Positions 43,561-56,680 of a stretch of DNA of 64,000 nucleotides are shown piece by piece. This DNA comes from Oreohelix idahoensis (taxonomy: Eukaryota > Mollusca > Gastropoda > Stylommatophora > Oreohelicidae): positions 1-64,000 of the forward strand of contig JAMPIV010011336.1 in NCBI GenBank assembly GCA_024509875.1, written 5' to 3'. The translations under genes and the position numbers were made by a program. Below the pieces are notes generated by a model that searched no databases, was not told where the DNA came from, and saw only the letters and a list, made by a program, of their open reading frames with translations. Position 1 is the stretch's first letter. Every line of letters begins with the position of its first letter.

Positions 43561-45806
43561 AGTCCCAGTGAAATCGGCTCGCTCTGGCGAAACGAAAAGT
43601 TACAACAAATGTTCAGGGGTTCTAATGTTATGGAAAGCTAAAAGTCCCTTTTAATCATCCATCATATCAGGGAAAATTCACTTGTCGAACTAGACGTACG
43701 TCACGCCTCTATAATATCTCTAGTTTCCTTCAAATGTTTACAGCCTCTTAGTTACTTTACACATAGTCGTTATAACCATCCTTTTTCTTGGTACATAGTC
43801 GTAAAGTTCTCGTAATGAACTGGCAAATCGTGCTTCTGCAAGATCCTCCTGTAAACGAAATTCTACTCTGTGCAAAATATAATCATAGTTCAATACTTAC
43901 AAAAAAACACAGCATAAACACTGATCTCCTTTCAGAAATACACCTTAACTGTGAACCACAGAATCAAATCAAACTATCTCCCGATAGAATAACACTGGCT
44001 AGTGATGGCTGGACATCTAAACATATTCACATAAACCCTATCTGTAAAACCACAGAAGGTTCATCTTGTCCACACAGCGATCACACCTTCTTCCTGAAGT
44101 ACAACTCAGGACTGCCTGTCATCTAATGACCTCTGGTCATTCTTCATGGTGTGTTTTCTTGCCACTCTTCTGATTCGCTGACCCAAATCTTTTTACTTAA
44201 ATTTATTGGTCAAGCCTTTTTTTCTTGTTCTCGAACTTTCTATTTACAACTCACTATAATCACTCACTATTAGTTAACATGAACCGGTATTCTGAACCGT
44301 TGTCAGTTAGCAATATTACTATTTTCATTCATTATTTTCTCTTGTGAGCTGTCCTAACTGTTTATCTCACCTTAACTATAGCATGAATAATGTTTGGGCA
44401 AACCCCACGGTGACATACAACCGGGGCTACACAAATGTATCCCGTAGGGAGACATTTGCGTTCTTTCAACAACTATCTAGTCCCTAACTATAATGTACTA
44501 TCCTTTACCTGCTCGCTTACATATACATTTACAAACTATGAGTTCCAATATGGAAAGTCACAAAAATAAAACCATATATGTAATGTCATTCCGTTACCAA
44601 TACTTAATGCTTCAATTGAGGTATATCATCAATCATTACTTAAATACATAACCTCATATGATACAACAACTGATCAATAATAATTCAATACATGCAATAT
44701 ATATGTTTATACAGGTCGACATGGTAACTGTCTCTGGATTTGTCAGCACTCGTCATGTCTGTAGTATCTGCCGTCAATGTCATTACTGAATTAAAACGGT
44801 CAGATAGGCGGAGTTACACTTAATAGTATGGCGAAGCGTGCATAACTAACTGTCCTGGGGCGATAGTGAAAGACATGTGTCGCTAATCAAGTCAGAATTT
44901 GATGTGCTCGACTGATCTTAGTCTTGGATGCACAGTTCAAGTCGTTAATTCTGTCTGAGACTATAGACGTCATATACATGTGTACAGAACCTCATAAAAT
45001 ATAAAACATCCTTCTGGCTAAAGTTAGTGTCAACGTGACTACGTGGCTGTGTCATCATTATCATCTTTCAAGTAATCACATATGATATCTTTATTAATTC
45101 TTCTACTAAGTCCAAACTATGATTACTGCTCAGAGCAGCACTACTGCGAAACATGTCGCGTTCCTGGGGTCGCTATATAGTCAGCGCAATGGTAACTGGG
45201 GTACATACTTTGTGGGTGGTGAAGGGGGAAAAGGTATGAGATGTGTCGTGGGGATGTTCACCAATATTGCTTGTTGTATACTCTTTGCTACCTGTACCTG
45301 GGTGAGAGGAATTTCTTACATTTCTATGACTTGGCTATGCCTATTTCATATCTCTTCTTTTATTTTTCCTCTTTTGCCAATTTAAATGTGCATATAACTG
45401 GACTCTATACACTATACCAACAAATATGACAATAATACTATCAATACTAACAGTAATTATCAGTCTTGATCCTCTGGTGTGCTGAATCCGATACCTTGGG
45501 AAGTACATTGACAAGCTCTGTGAGTTTACCTGGAATAAGTCTACATAATCAGGACTGTGTTTCCCTAGATTACAGTCTGATTATTTCTTTTTTTTTTCTT
45601 CAGAGTTCTATACTCTCGTCCCTTAAAGAGTTACATGAGTAATGTGAGTGTCCAAGTGTCCAATAAATCAAATAACTTAAGCACTGGTAAAAAAATAATA
45701 ATAAATTGACTTAGTGGTAGGTACTTTGTTGATAAAAGTACCTATAAGCACTGTGCTTGGGAAGTGCTGCGATTAGTACTTTAGCTGGGGGAGTACTTTA
45801 CGATGA
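43561..45806. other. unassigned AT-rich DNA
   Basis: Short open frames (for example 43788-44126 plus) show no motif I recognise. I see no repeat. Confidence 0.5.
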
Positions 45807-46592
45807 TTACAATGCCTGCATCAATTTTGAACATTCTTTTGCAAGCTCTAACAGTGTGATTTCTCTACTGGAGAAACGACTGTCGTAATGTGACGAAATT
45901 GGTATCGATTGTGTTGTTATGTTTATAGTCGCTCTGCAGGAGAAAGACGGCGATTGAATATTTGGACGATGTTGTAAAACTGGAATTGGCTTGAGAGCTG
46001 GGCGATGATTTCTTCTGAACTTGGCTCGTAAATGCTCTTGTGGTAGACATAATAGCTTCGCTTGTGGCGACGAATCTCCTGATGAAGGGCGGTAAGGGCG
46101 CTTGGTAGCTGTACGTATCTCAGTGTTGGTAGTATCATCCATACAATCGATGTCGCTTTCTTCTCGTTCTGTTGTCTCAAGTTCTGACTCATAAGGTGCT
46201 AAAGGCTTGTCAACAATGTTCTTTTCGCTGTGTCTCTCATCGGAAGATCGCAATGCTTGAACGTTTGTATGATCTTCTGTAGGGCTCCGACTATGGTGTG
46301 TTATGTTGATTCTTGTTGCTTGCAGGGGCTTGTCATCTTCGCTGTCCCAGCTGGAATGTGAAGGCTGGTGTGTGGGTTGTTGCTGGCTTGGAACTAGCGG
46401 TTGTACTCCTTGACTGCCATAGTATGTTTCACTCGTTATGGATGGGTGGGGTTCGTTCTCATTCACTGATACTGGTGTGCTGCTATCTCTACCGTGTAAA
46501 CGATTGTCTCGAGATACTAACCTCTCTCTTAATTCCACCGGCGGTTTCTTGTTACATCGCCTGGGCTTTTCCACACCTTGGGTGGTGTTCAA
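45807..46592 (-). CDS. unidentified 261-codon open frame
   Basis: I do not recognise this protein. It is open for 261 codons on the minus strand from a TTG; there is no ATG at that point, so the true start is unknown. The composition is hydrophilic and Ser/Thr/Glu/Arg-rich, probably disordered: HQPSHSSWDSEDDKP, LETTEREESDIDCMDD and TATKRPYRPSSGDSSPQAKL. The end is more ordered (SSREITLLELAKECSKLMQA). Its first residues overlap an RTE endonuclease fragment in another frame, so that end is chimeric. No signal peptide or membrane segment is evident. It could be a gag-like protein of an unknown element, an exon of a host gene, or chance. Confidence 0.35.
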   Translation of the reverse strand: MNTTQGVEKPRRCNKKPPVELRERLVSRDNRLHGRDSSTPVSVNENEPHPSITSETYYGSQGVQPLVPSQQQPTHQPSHSSWDSEDDKPLQATRINITHHSRSPTEDHTNVQALRSSDERHSEKNIVDKPLAPYESELETTEREESDIDCMDDTTNTEIRTATKRPYRPSSGDSSPQAKLLCLPQEHLRAKFRRNHRPALKPIPVLQHRPNIQSPSFSCRATINITTQSIPISSHYDSRFSSREITLLELAKECSKLMQAL

Positions 46593-46745
46593 AAAAGGTA
46601 TTACAGTTGGTTTTCTTCACAGAACTGGATAAGTTCATTTCTTTTCTCTAGTCCATACTGTCCTACTATTTTCATGTATTTTCCTTTTCCTATTTTTGCA
46701 TTCATATCACCAATTACTATCTACACATCTTCAGATTTTACTGGA
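46585..46745 (-). pseudogene. RTE-like endonuclease fragment
   Basis: The minus strand reads IGDMNAKIGKGKYMKIVGQY then GLEKRNELIQFCEENQL followed by a stop. This is the middle of an AP-type endonuclease; the GDMNA motif includes the catalytic Asp and Asn. It is broken off near the 261-codon frame. Confidence 0.78.
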
Positions 46746-46989
46746 TTAATAATACAATAACTATCAATAATATAATATAGCGTGAGAATAGCTACATTAA
46801 AGTAAGGAAAATAATGAACTATAAAAATATATATGGCACTACGAAGTGTCGGATGATCAACGGTTTGATGGCTATTTAATCAACATGTTTTTTTTTTTTT
46901 TTTTAATTACTAGTTCATCCACGTGGCCTAAATCAATAATAGTAATAATAATAGTGAGTACGTTAAATTTAATAGTCAGTAAGTGTTAT

Positions 46990-47065
46990 TTATAGTCTTC
47001 ATTTGTGTACGGAGGAGAAACATGGACATTAAACTAGGAATTGAAAGAATAAATACACGCCTTGA
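46990..47065 (+). pseudogene. RTE-like RT thumb fragment
   Basis: The plus strand reads FVYGGETWTLN, a stop, then ELKE, a stop, and IHALE, matching the YGAETWTxNK...ERIEALEMW region of family C. Only about 25 codons remain. Confidence 0.6.
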
Positions 47066-47434
47066 GTTTAGAAAATTATTAAAATGTGGAGCGTTTCATG
47101 AAAGCAGAAAGAAACGACAACAAAGAATTAAACCTAGGAACGAAAGAAGAATAAAACAGATTAGAATTTGACCAATAAAATAATAGAGGCAAAACTCATT
47201 GTTGTAAACTCGAATAGAAAAACAGACTGATGGCAAAGGAACAATGGAAGAACAAAAGCAAAGGAACAAACAAAAGAGCAGCGATGTAAGTGAGAAGGTG
47301 ACACCAATGTTGGAAACCCGAAAAGTTTGCCAGAGTACACCGTCGAAGCATGTTTTTCCTTTTCAACCAACCTTCGATGCTGAAATCTAACTAAATTTGA
47401 TCTCATTTGATTAATGTCCTGTTTCAGCACCTGT

Positions 47435-47560
47435 CAAATTTGGGTAACTTAAAATTCTAGCACCAATCAAATTTGATTAATGTCATATTATAACACCAAT
47501 CACATTTGATTAAAATCATATTCTAGCACGGATCAAATTTTATTAATGTCATATTATATG
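47435..47560. repeat. AATTTGATT-type minisatellite, locus 1
   Basis: Three to four units of about 40 bp (CACCAATCAAATTTGATTAA then TGTCATATTATA). Related to the array at 61150-61420. Confidence 0.78.
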
Positions 47561-47845
47561 TCACGAAGTGGATTTACGTTTATAGAGTTTGCCTGAGTGT
47601 AAGCAAGACCCTAGTATGAGAAAGTCTGAGAAGATAGAATTTAGATGAAAAATGACAGATATTGGCTCAAGGGTGAGAACCTGGATTGACTCTCCCTTGC
47701 CACTTGTGACTAAAATATGCTATAACCTCACCCCCCCCCCCTCTAACTACCTTTAAACACAAGGAGATAAGGTGTAAATAACGACCACAGACACCACTAT
47801 ACAGACAACATATAGGTAAGTATAGTATAGAAGCTGATTCAGTAT

Positions 47846-49859
<2,014 letters not shown>

Positions 49860-49864
49860 CATAG

Positions 49865-51449
49865 TGTTGCGTGCATATTTTGACGCACATATTACAAAAA
49901 TCGATATGGCTATTTAATATGGAAAAGATATAGACATTCATTCATTTGTGTATGAAAATGCTGTCTATAGTAAAGCTAGATAACTCATGATTGATTTACA
50001 CTTTTGATCATAGGAGTAATCGTTCTTGATATTGATTCGGCGCATGGATATGACACCCATGTCCGTACTTATTTGTTAGGGCCAGAAAATATATTAATTT
50101 GCTTATTATGTTTATGGCCTGAATTCATATGTATTACATATTATTAGTACAAGTAGAATCAGTCCTATATTGTATATTTTTGATGGGTAGGCAGGACTAT
50201 ATTCTTGTTATGCCGCTCTAGCGGAAGTATGAGTTGTCTTGACAAGTCGTGATGAGTTCCGAGGTACCGTTTACAATGGCGGTTACGCATTTTCCAGGGC
50301 TGGTAGATTCTTCTGTAAAAATGATTTACGAAGTGGTTTTTCTTCTGTAGGAGATTGTGTCTCTACTAGAGCTTGTGTTAGAGACTCTCCTAATGTACGG
50401 TACCATGTATGATTCGGACTCCAGGTAATTCCAGACCCTATTTTTGATGATCTCATGTCGGTTAGACCTAGCTGGAATTTTGTGCTTCACAACGCTAGGG
50501 TCACGTTTGTATCGACGAAGATGACGGGCTTCCATATAGCAGTTAGGTCTACGTGAAGTAACTGGATTACTGTAGAACTGTTTGGAGGAACTTTAAGAAA
50601 TTATTCTTATATATTTCAAATTAACTTTGGCTTAGATATACCCTCCTGTGAGTGAGTGACAACTCAGGAAGGCGGCCATGTTACATTCCAGTCATCGTAT
50701 TTTGAATCACTGTCCAAAGAACGGGGCATGTATCTTACTATTCGGACAGTGGCAAGGAGATCTCAATGTTGATAGAAACCCCTTCCATGGTTTCATATAT
50801 GATATAAACTGTGAACATAAAGCAACTTTAGTTACTTACCGATCCGCCTTCACTGACGCGCTTAGTCAGATAGGGGATGCGGCCATTATGTATCATGACA
50901 TTGGAAGCTATTGATGTACTACCCATTATTTATGAACGTGTCATGACTTGTGATCTGCTATGTATGCCTGCAAATTGATGTGTCAACCTGTACCCATGAT
51001 TTACTCGTTATGTCCCAGTGTGTGCGTCTAAATAAACTGTGTAAACAAAGATTCCAGCAGTCTGCATTGGTGCCTTGTAGACACAAGTGTATGAGTGATT
51101 AGATTGGTCAGAACACGAACAGTACACCATTCGCCTTAATCACACTCTACACTTCTACTCCATATCTACACCATCCTGCGTCGGTTGAATTGACCAAGTT
51201 TAGGGCCTGCTTCCCCTGGAGCCTTAGAGGGAACTACTGCTTACAGCTGCCTTTGCCTTCCCTAACTCAGGACTAGGGTGAGTTACCCATTTACAGCTGG
51301 GTAGACTGGAGCATGCCTGATCTCCACAACTCTGTACACTACAATGGACATATACAGTAGTGACACCACAAACAACATGTTACAGTGATTGATAGTGAAG
51401 CTTTACAGAACAATATACACAGCACTTTACAGTGTGAGAGAACTTTACA
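49865..51449 (+). repeat. 5' LTR (1585 bp)
   Basis: Starts TGTTGCGTGCATATTTTGAC and ends GAACTTTACA (TG...CA ends). It should hold the promoter and polyadenylation signals; AATAAA occurs at 51032 in AAATAAACTG. A SINE family 1 body fragment is embedded at about 51215-51318. A 69-codon minus-strand frame at 50326-50535 lacks support. Confidence 0.95.
51215..51318 (-). mobile_element. SINE family 1 fragment embedded in the 5' LTR
   Basis: TGCCTTTGCCTTCCCTAACT, CATTTACAGCTGGGTAGACT and GGAGCATGCC match the SINE body. The same fragment is in the 3' LTR at 59558-59662, so it became part of the LTR before this insertion. Confidence 0.85.
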
Positions 51450-51450
51450 G

Positions 51451-51470
51451 TGGTGAGCCAGATTCCTGGG
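51451..51470 (+). promoter_or_regulatory. candidate primer-binding site
   Basis: TGGTGAGCCAGATTCCTGGG lies one base after the LTR. It starts with TGG, complementary to the CCA end of a tRNA. I cannot say which tRNA. Confidence 0.5.
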
Positions 51471-52789
51471 TCCAGCCTACGCAGTTTTGTTGTGTTGAGA
51501 ATCACATTTTACAGTTGCAAGAACATTTGTTTGACCACATCAACACCAGTAGGACAGCTATACAATCAATGTCAGCTTGACCTGTTCTGACAAGTGTAGC
51601 AATATCTGGGTCAGCACTTGTTGACATGTGGCACAGTACAGTCAGGATTCTAAACTAGTGATTGTTTATCCTGCTGAAATAGAAGAGCAATGTTGAACTT
51701 AAAGTGCAAATTTCATCGTTGGATCTTCTTATGTGCTTAAAAAAATTGAACAGTGTAACAATTAGAAAGCAAATCTATTACTCAATAAAGTGGTAGTCTA
51801 ATTTGTTAAAATTGAGCATACAGTACAATACATTACAACTGTAACACATTGCATGATATGATACACACATTGATGATTTATATATATTTATGTTTATATA
51901 TTATTTGTTTATATGTGTGATTGTTATGTGTTTGCGGGCCTGGATGGGAGGTGACTAGAACAGGAAATACCAAGTGATATTGGTCTTGTTCTGGCGTTCT
52001 TTAGGGAGCAATTTCTTAATTGAAACTTGCATGCAACATAGTTTGCAAATATTTGGTTAGCTGTGACGACTGTTTCATATTTGTATTTGTAACATTTTTC
52101 TGTTCTTTATTTTTGTTTGATTTGTTTGTATAATTGTAGGTCTCATCTTTCCTTTCATTTTAGTTCTTTACACCCTTATGTATATACACTGTGGCGTTAT
52201 TTGTCTTGTTATCTTATTGCAGTTATCATCACGGTTTCTGTGATCATTTTTTTTTTCATTTCTCCTATTTAATTTAATTTGATCTCTGCAAATGTTTTCA
52301 GATTGTCTTTTCTTGTTTGTCCTTTGTAATGTCTTTAGTTGACATATGACATAGGAGGTATAGTTGAATACACTTATATTATAGTACAGATCAGTACTTT
52401 ATGATTATTATTGTTATAAAACAAAGTGTACAAGACCTTTGTAAGGCTTGTCTCCCAAAGTGATTGGTATAGGAAATATTATTTTCCACAGGTACTCAAG
52501 TGATCATTGATTACATTAAGGTATACAAGATATTATTTTCCACAGGTACTCAAGTGATCATTGATTACATTAAGGTATACAAGACCTTTGTAAGGCTTGT
52601 CTCCCACAGTATTTGAGATATACAGTTATTGTTTTCCACAGGTACTCAAGTTATCATTGGTTATATTATAAACAAAATAACCATACAAGTTTTTCACTAA
52701 GACTAAGTCTATGGTATAGACTTGTCTCCCATTAAAGTGAAATAAGGTAATTTATTTACTTTTTCAGGTTTCTGATTTAAGAAGACAGG
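51471..52789 (+). other. long untranslated leader of the element
   Basis: About 1.3 kb without a supported frame. It ends in TTTATTTACTTTTTCAG|G about 20 bases before the gag ATG, a good 3' splice-site match. TTTTCCACAGG at about 52490, 52540 and 52635 is similar. A spliced gag leader is possible but unproven. Confidence 0.55.
52431..52690 (+). repeat. short tandem repeats in the leader
   Basis: A block around TTTTCCACAGGTACTCAAGT and TCATTGATTACATTAAGG occurs three times, two of them near-identical with a spacing of about 55 bp. CAAGACCTTTGTAAGGCTTG occurs twice. Confidence 0.85.
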
Positions 52790-55700
52790 ATGTCTACATT
52801 AGATTACTTTATTGCACAAGGAAAATCCCTTGATAAGACTGGGAAAGACTTAGAACAATGGGCTGTTGCTCAATATGACAAAGCATTAGCTGCAGAAGAG
52901 AGAAAAGCTGCTGCTGAAGAGAAAAAAGCTGCTGCAGAAGAGAGAAAAACTCTGGCTGAAGAGAAAAGATTAGAAAGAGAAGCTGCTGCTGAAGAGAGAA
53001 AAGCTCTGGCTGAAGAAAAAAGATTAGAAAAAGAAGCTGATACTGCTGCTGAACTAAAGAAATTGCAGATGCAAGTGGAGGAAAGGAGATTTGATGCAGA
53101 ACAGAAAAAATTAGAAGTTGCAGCTGAACAGAAAAAATTAGAAGCTGCTGCTGCAGCTGAACAGAAAAAATTAGAAGCTGCTGCTGCTGCAGAACAGAAA
53201 AAATTAGAAGCTGCTGCTGCTGCAGAACAGAAAAAATTAGAAGCTGCTGCTGCTGCAGAACAGAAAAGATTAGATAGAGAGGCTGAAGAGAGAAAAGCAA
53301 TAAGAGAACATGAGTTTGAATTAGAGAAATTAAAATTGACATGTATGAGTAATGTTAATCATGCATCTGGTGGTAATGGTAAACCTTTTAATTATAAGGT
53401 CAAGGTGCCAGCGTTCAACTCTGCCAGTGATGATATAACATTCTGGCTTGATAGATTTGAACGTGCCTGTCGAGCTCATAATGTTGACAAATCACAGTAT
53501 GTGCATCAGTTGTCTGAAAATTTAAAAGGGGAGTCTCTGACTAAGTTATCTTTGGTTGAAGAGGCCGACAAGGATAATTATGATGCTATTAGGGCAGCTT
53601 TGATAAAGAGATATCAGCTGTCAGAAGAAGGTTATCGTCTTTTGTTTAAAACAATGAGACCTGAGGTAGGTTTAGAATTCTCAGATTTCATTTCAAAAGC
53701 ACGACTTACACTCTCACGATGGATTGAATTATCCAAAATAGAGAAAACATTTGATGGTCTTACGGATTTATTGCTAAGAGACAAGGTCATGTCTTCGGTA
53801 AATAAACCATTCCTAGAGTTCTTACATGAGCGTAAACCTAGTACATCAAAGCAAATGGAAGAATATTGTGACCAGTATGCCACGGCACACCCTGACATGA
53901 TTCTTAGTAACTCTAAACTTAAAGAGAGTATGCCAGTTGCTTCGGCAACAGAATATAATCAGAATTACTCACACAAATTCCAAGGAGCTAAAAATAAATT
54001 TGATAAAAAGGTTAATTGGAATAAGTATCAAAACCAAGATAACCACTCAAATCAGGGTTCTTCTTCGAAGAACTGGAATCGGGCTGATAGTCCTCGACAC
54101 GCGAGGGGTACCCATAATTTTAGACATTCTCGAAAGGGGAGTAGCTATAGGAACTACCCAAGTGCTTCATGGAGAGAAAAGAACCAATATTACAGGGATA
54201 CTCAGTATAATGAGCGTGATGATTATGATCATGAATATTATGATTCAAACCCAAATAGGGGTTATAAAAGAGGAAATAATAATTATAGAGACAATTATAA
54301 CCGAGGTAGATCACAACACAAAAGACATGGTAAATCTTATTACCAGGCTAACTCTGCACAACAGGAGTTCCACGACGCCGGTAATCAGAATAATGATAAA
54401 AAAGACTCCAATAGTGTAGCAAATTCCGCTTTCGATTTTGCTAGAGCATCTCAGTGTTCGCAATGCAAAACATTATTCGATCCAACCACAGTTTCTACTT
54501 TAAGCTGCGGTCACCCGCTTCCCGCTCTCCCTGCGTCAATCGCGCATAATGGAAGGGGTGCTCTTGTTTTCAATAGAGGCTTAATAGATGGTACTCCGGT
54601 ATCAATTCTTTTCGATTCGGGGTGCACTACCATCGGAGTGAGGAAATCACTCGTAAATCCTTCTCGAGCTACAGGCGATGTAGTCAAATGTGTAACATTT
54701 GGTGGCACATTGGAGAAGTACTCCACTGCCATTATCAATATTGCTACGCCTTTCTTTACAGGAGAGGTGCAAGCATGTCTCTTGCCGAATCCGATCGCTG
54801 ATCTTATCATCGGTCGCATTCATGGAGTGAAAGAATGCACTCCACAGCAAATTTCTAATTGGGAAAATGTTAATATGCAATCTGCTAATGCAGTAATCAC
54901 TAGGGCTCAAGCTCTTAATATGCCGCAATCTTCACATTCTGAAGATAATGATGCGCAGATCCAAGATGATCCCTTGGAGATTTCCCATGATTCCTTTATA
55001 AAACAGCAGGAAGATGATCCTACTCTAAAGAAATTCTTTACTCTGGCAACAAAAGGTGATCCGAATAAGGATACAAATCGTAAATCTTGGATTACGATGA
55101 AGAATGGCGTACTTGTACGTATGGTCCAAGACTCCGCTAAGTCCATTCATTCTCAAATCCTTGTGCCTAAAAATATGAGAGTTAAAATCTTACAGCACGC
55201 TCATGATTCGCAGTGTGCTGGACATATGGGTTTTTCCCGTACTAAAGCTAGAGTTCTTGAATCTTTCTTTTGGCCTGCTGTGAATAAGGACATACGAATC
55301 TATTGTCGATCTTGTAAAGTATGTCAAGATATTAAATCCAGAGGTCCACGCCATGATGCACCTATTCAGGCTGCAGACATTCCCATTCGACCATTTCAAA
55401 AAATGGCGATAGACATCATTGGTCCATTTAAGATAAAGTCTGCTAGAGGACACCAATTTATTTTGACGTGTGTTGATATGTGCACACGTTGGCCGGAGGC
55501 TGTTCCTCTAAAGAGCATAACTACTGCTGATGTCGCAGATGCTCTTTGGTTAATATTTTCTCGTCTGGGATTTCCAGCAGAAATATTATCCGACCATGGT
55601 ACCCAACTCATATCGGATACCATGTCTCAAGTAATGTCGACTCTTAAGATAGAGAGATCGCTGAGTAGTATTTATCATCCTATGTCCAATGGGATGGTGG

Positions 55701-56680
55701 AACGTCTGAATAGAACTCTGAAAAACCTACTAGGTAAGATAACAGAAGATCATCCTCAGGATTGGGATAGGGTTTTACCCGCGGCTCTCTTTGCATATAG
55801 AGAGGTCGCCAACGAACATACAGGATTTTCTCCCTTTGAACTTGTCTTTGGCGCGAAACCGCGAGGTCCTATGTCCTTACTTCATGATCTTATAACTGCT
55901 GATAATATTGTCGATGACACAAAATCCTCTTATGAATATGTCATCGCACTTAGACACAAGATTATTGAAGCATGCAAATTGGCAACTGCTTCTTCTGAAT
56001 TTGCGAAACAGAGGCAAGGGAATTTTGCCAATAAAAAGAGATGCTTGCGACAACTTTGTCCAGGTGACAAAGCATTTGTCTTGCTACCTTGTAGGGAAAA
56101 TAGACTTCTTATTTCTTGGAAAGGTCCGTACGATATAATATCAAAAGTTTCCGATGTTGACTATATCGTCGATATTGACGGGAAGCGTAAAACCTTCCAC
56201 ATCAACATGCTCACGGAATTCCATGAACGTCCGGATTATTTACAACCTGTTTTCCAGGCAACGGACGATTTTCCAGTCCAACATGGACAGTACTCATCTC
56301 TGTCAGTAATACAGGATGAGGAAACTAGTTTCTCGGATGTAAATCTACCTTTTCCAATGATTCCTCTTCACTCTAATGAATCATGGAAAGATGTTGCAAT
56401 TTCTCAGGAATTATCTCCAGGAGAGCAGAAACAAGTTTCTACTATGTTAGAACAATTTCAGGATGTCCTTACTGACATTCCTGGTCAAACTGATGTCATT
56501 CAACATGACATTATTCTTACTGACCATAGTCCTATAAGAGTCAGACCGTATCCTATCCCGATACATTTTCAAGCACAGGTAGAGAAAGAGTTGGATGAGA
56601 TGATAGAGTTAAAAATTATTGAACCATCCACATCAGCATATTCTTCGCCGATGGTTATTGTACAAAAAAAAAGACAATAA
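52790..56680 (+). CDS. gag-pol: gag-protease-integrase-RT(N-terminal) polyprotein
   Basis: 1296 codons from ATG 52790. Residues about 30-195 are a Glu/Lys/Ala coiled coil with near-perfect AAAAAEQKKLE repeats. A SCAN-like gag capsid region follows at about 205-390 (FWLDRFERACRAH, YDAIRAALIKRYQLSEEGYR), then a basic Asn/Arg/Tyr-rich stretch with a CSQCKTLF...CGH finger near 560. Aspartic protease: VSILFDSGCTTIGV with DSG at 609-611, instead of the commoner DTG. Integrase: zinc finger about 803-845 (HDSQCAGH...CRSCKVCQ), then D875 (AIDIIGP), D935 (LSDHGTQ) and E971 (MVERLN), a DD35E core, with GPY/F at 1112 (WKGPYDII). RT begins about 1180 (FQDVLTDIPG) and the frame ends at 56680. Having integrase ahead of RT within one frame is what makes this element unusual. 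Enzymes would act in cytoplasmic particles and, for integrase, at nuclear DNA. Confidence 0.95.
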   Translation: MSTLDYFIAQGKSLDKTGKDLEQWAVAQYDKALAAEERKAAAEEKKAAAEERKTLAEEKRLEREAAAEERKALAEEKRLEKEADTAAELKKLQMQVEERRFDAEQKKLEVAAEQKKLEAAAAAEQKKLEAAAAAEQKKLEAAAAAEQKKLEAAAAAEQKRLDREAEERKAIREHEFELEKLKLTCMSNVNHASGGNGKPFNYKVKVPAFNSASDDITFWLDRFERACRAHNVDKSQYVHQLSENLKGESLTKLSLVEEADKDNYDAIRAALIKRYQLSEEGYRLLFKTMRPEVGLEFSDFISKARLTLSRWIELSKIEKTFDGLTDLLLRDKVMSSVNKPFLEFLHERKPSTSKQMEEYCDQYATAHPDMILSNSKLKESMPVASATEYNQNYSHKFQGAKNKFDKKVNWNKYQNQDNHSNQGSSSKNWNRADSPRHARGTHNFRHSRKGSSYRNYPSASWREKNQYYRDTQYNERDDYDHEYYDSNPNRGYKRGNNNYRDNYNRGRSQHKRHGKSYYQANSAQQEFHDAGNQNNDKKDSNSVANSAFDFARASQCSQCKTLFDPTTVSTLSCGHPLPALPASIAHNGRGALVFNRGLIDGTPVSILFDSGCTTIGVRKSLVNPSRATGDVVKCVTFGGTLEKYSTAIINIATPFFTGEVQACLLPNPIADLIIGRIHGVKECTPQQISNWENVNMQSANAVITRAQALNMPQSSHSEDNDAQIQDDPLEISHDSFIKQQEDDPTLKKFFTLATKGDPNKDTNRKSWITMKNGVLVRMVQDSAKSIHSQILVPKNMRVKILQHAHDSQCAGHMGFSRTKARVLESFFWPAVNKDIRIYCRSCKVCQDIKSRGPRHDAPIQAADIPIRPFQKMAIDIIGPFKIKSARGHQFILTCVDMCTRWPEAVPLKSITTADVADALWLIFSRLGFPAEILSDHGTQLISDTMSQVMSTLKIERSLSSIYHPMSNGMVERLNRTLKNLLGKITEDHPQDWDRVLPAALFAYREVANEHTGFSPFELVFGAKPRGPMSLLHDLITADNIVDDTKSSYEYVIALRHKIIEACKLATASSEFAKQRQGNFANKKRCLRQLCPGDKAFVLLPCRENRLLISWKGPYDIISKVSDVDYIVDIDGKRKTFHINMLTEFHERPDYLQPVFQATDDFPVQHGQYSSLSVIQDEETSFSDVNLPFPMIPLHSNESWKDVAISQELSPGEQKQVSTMLEQFQDVLTDIPGQTDVIQHDIILTDHSPIRVRPYPIPIHFQAQVEKELDEMIELKIIEPSTSAYSSPMVIVQKKRQ

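Noticed and set aside
50326..50535. 69-codon minus-strand frame present in both LTRs (also 58668-58877)
   Set aside because: Conservation between the two copies follows from LTR identity, so it gives no evidence of coding.
52809..53342. 177-codon Gln/Leu-rich minus-strand frame
   Set aside because: Antisense shadow of the gag coiled-coil repeats.
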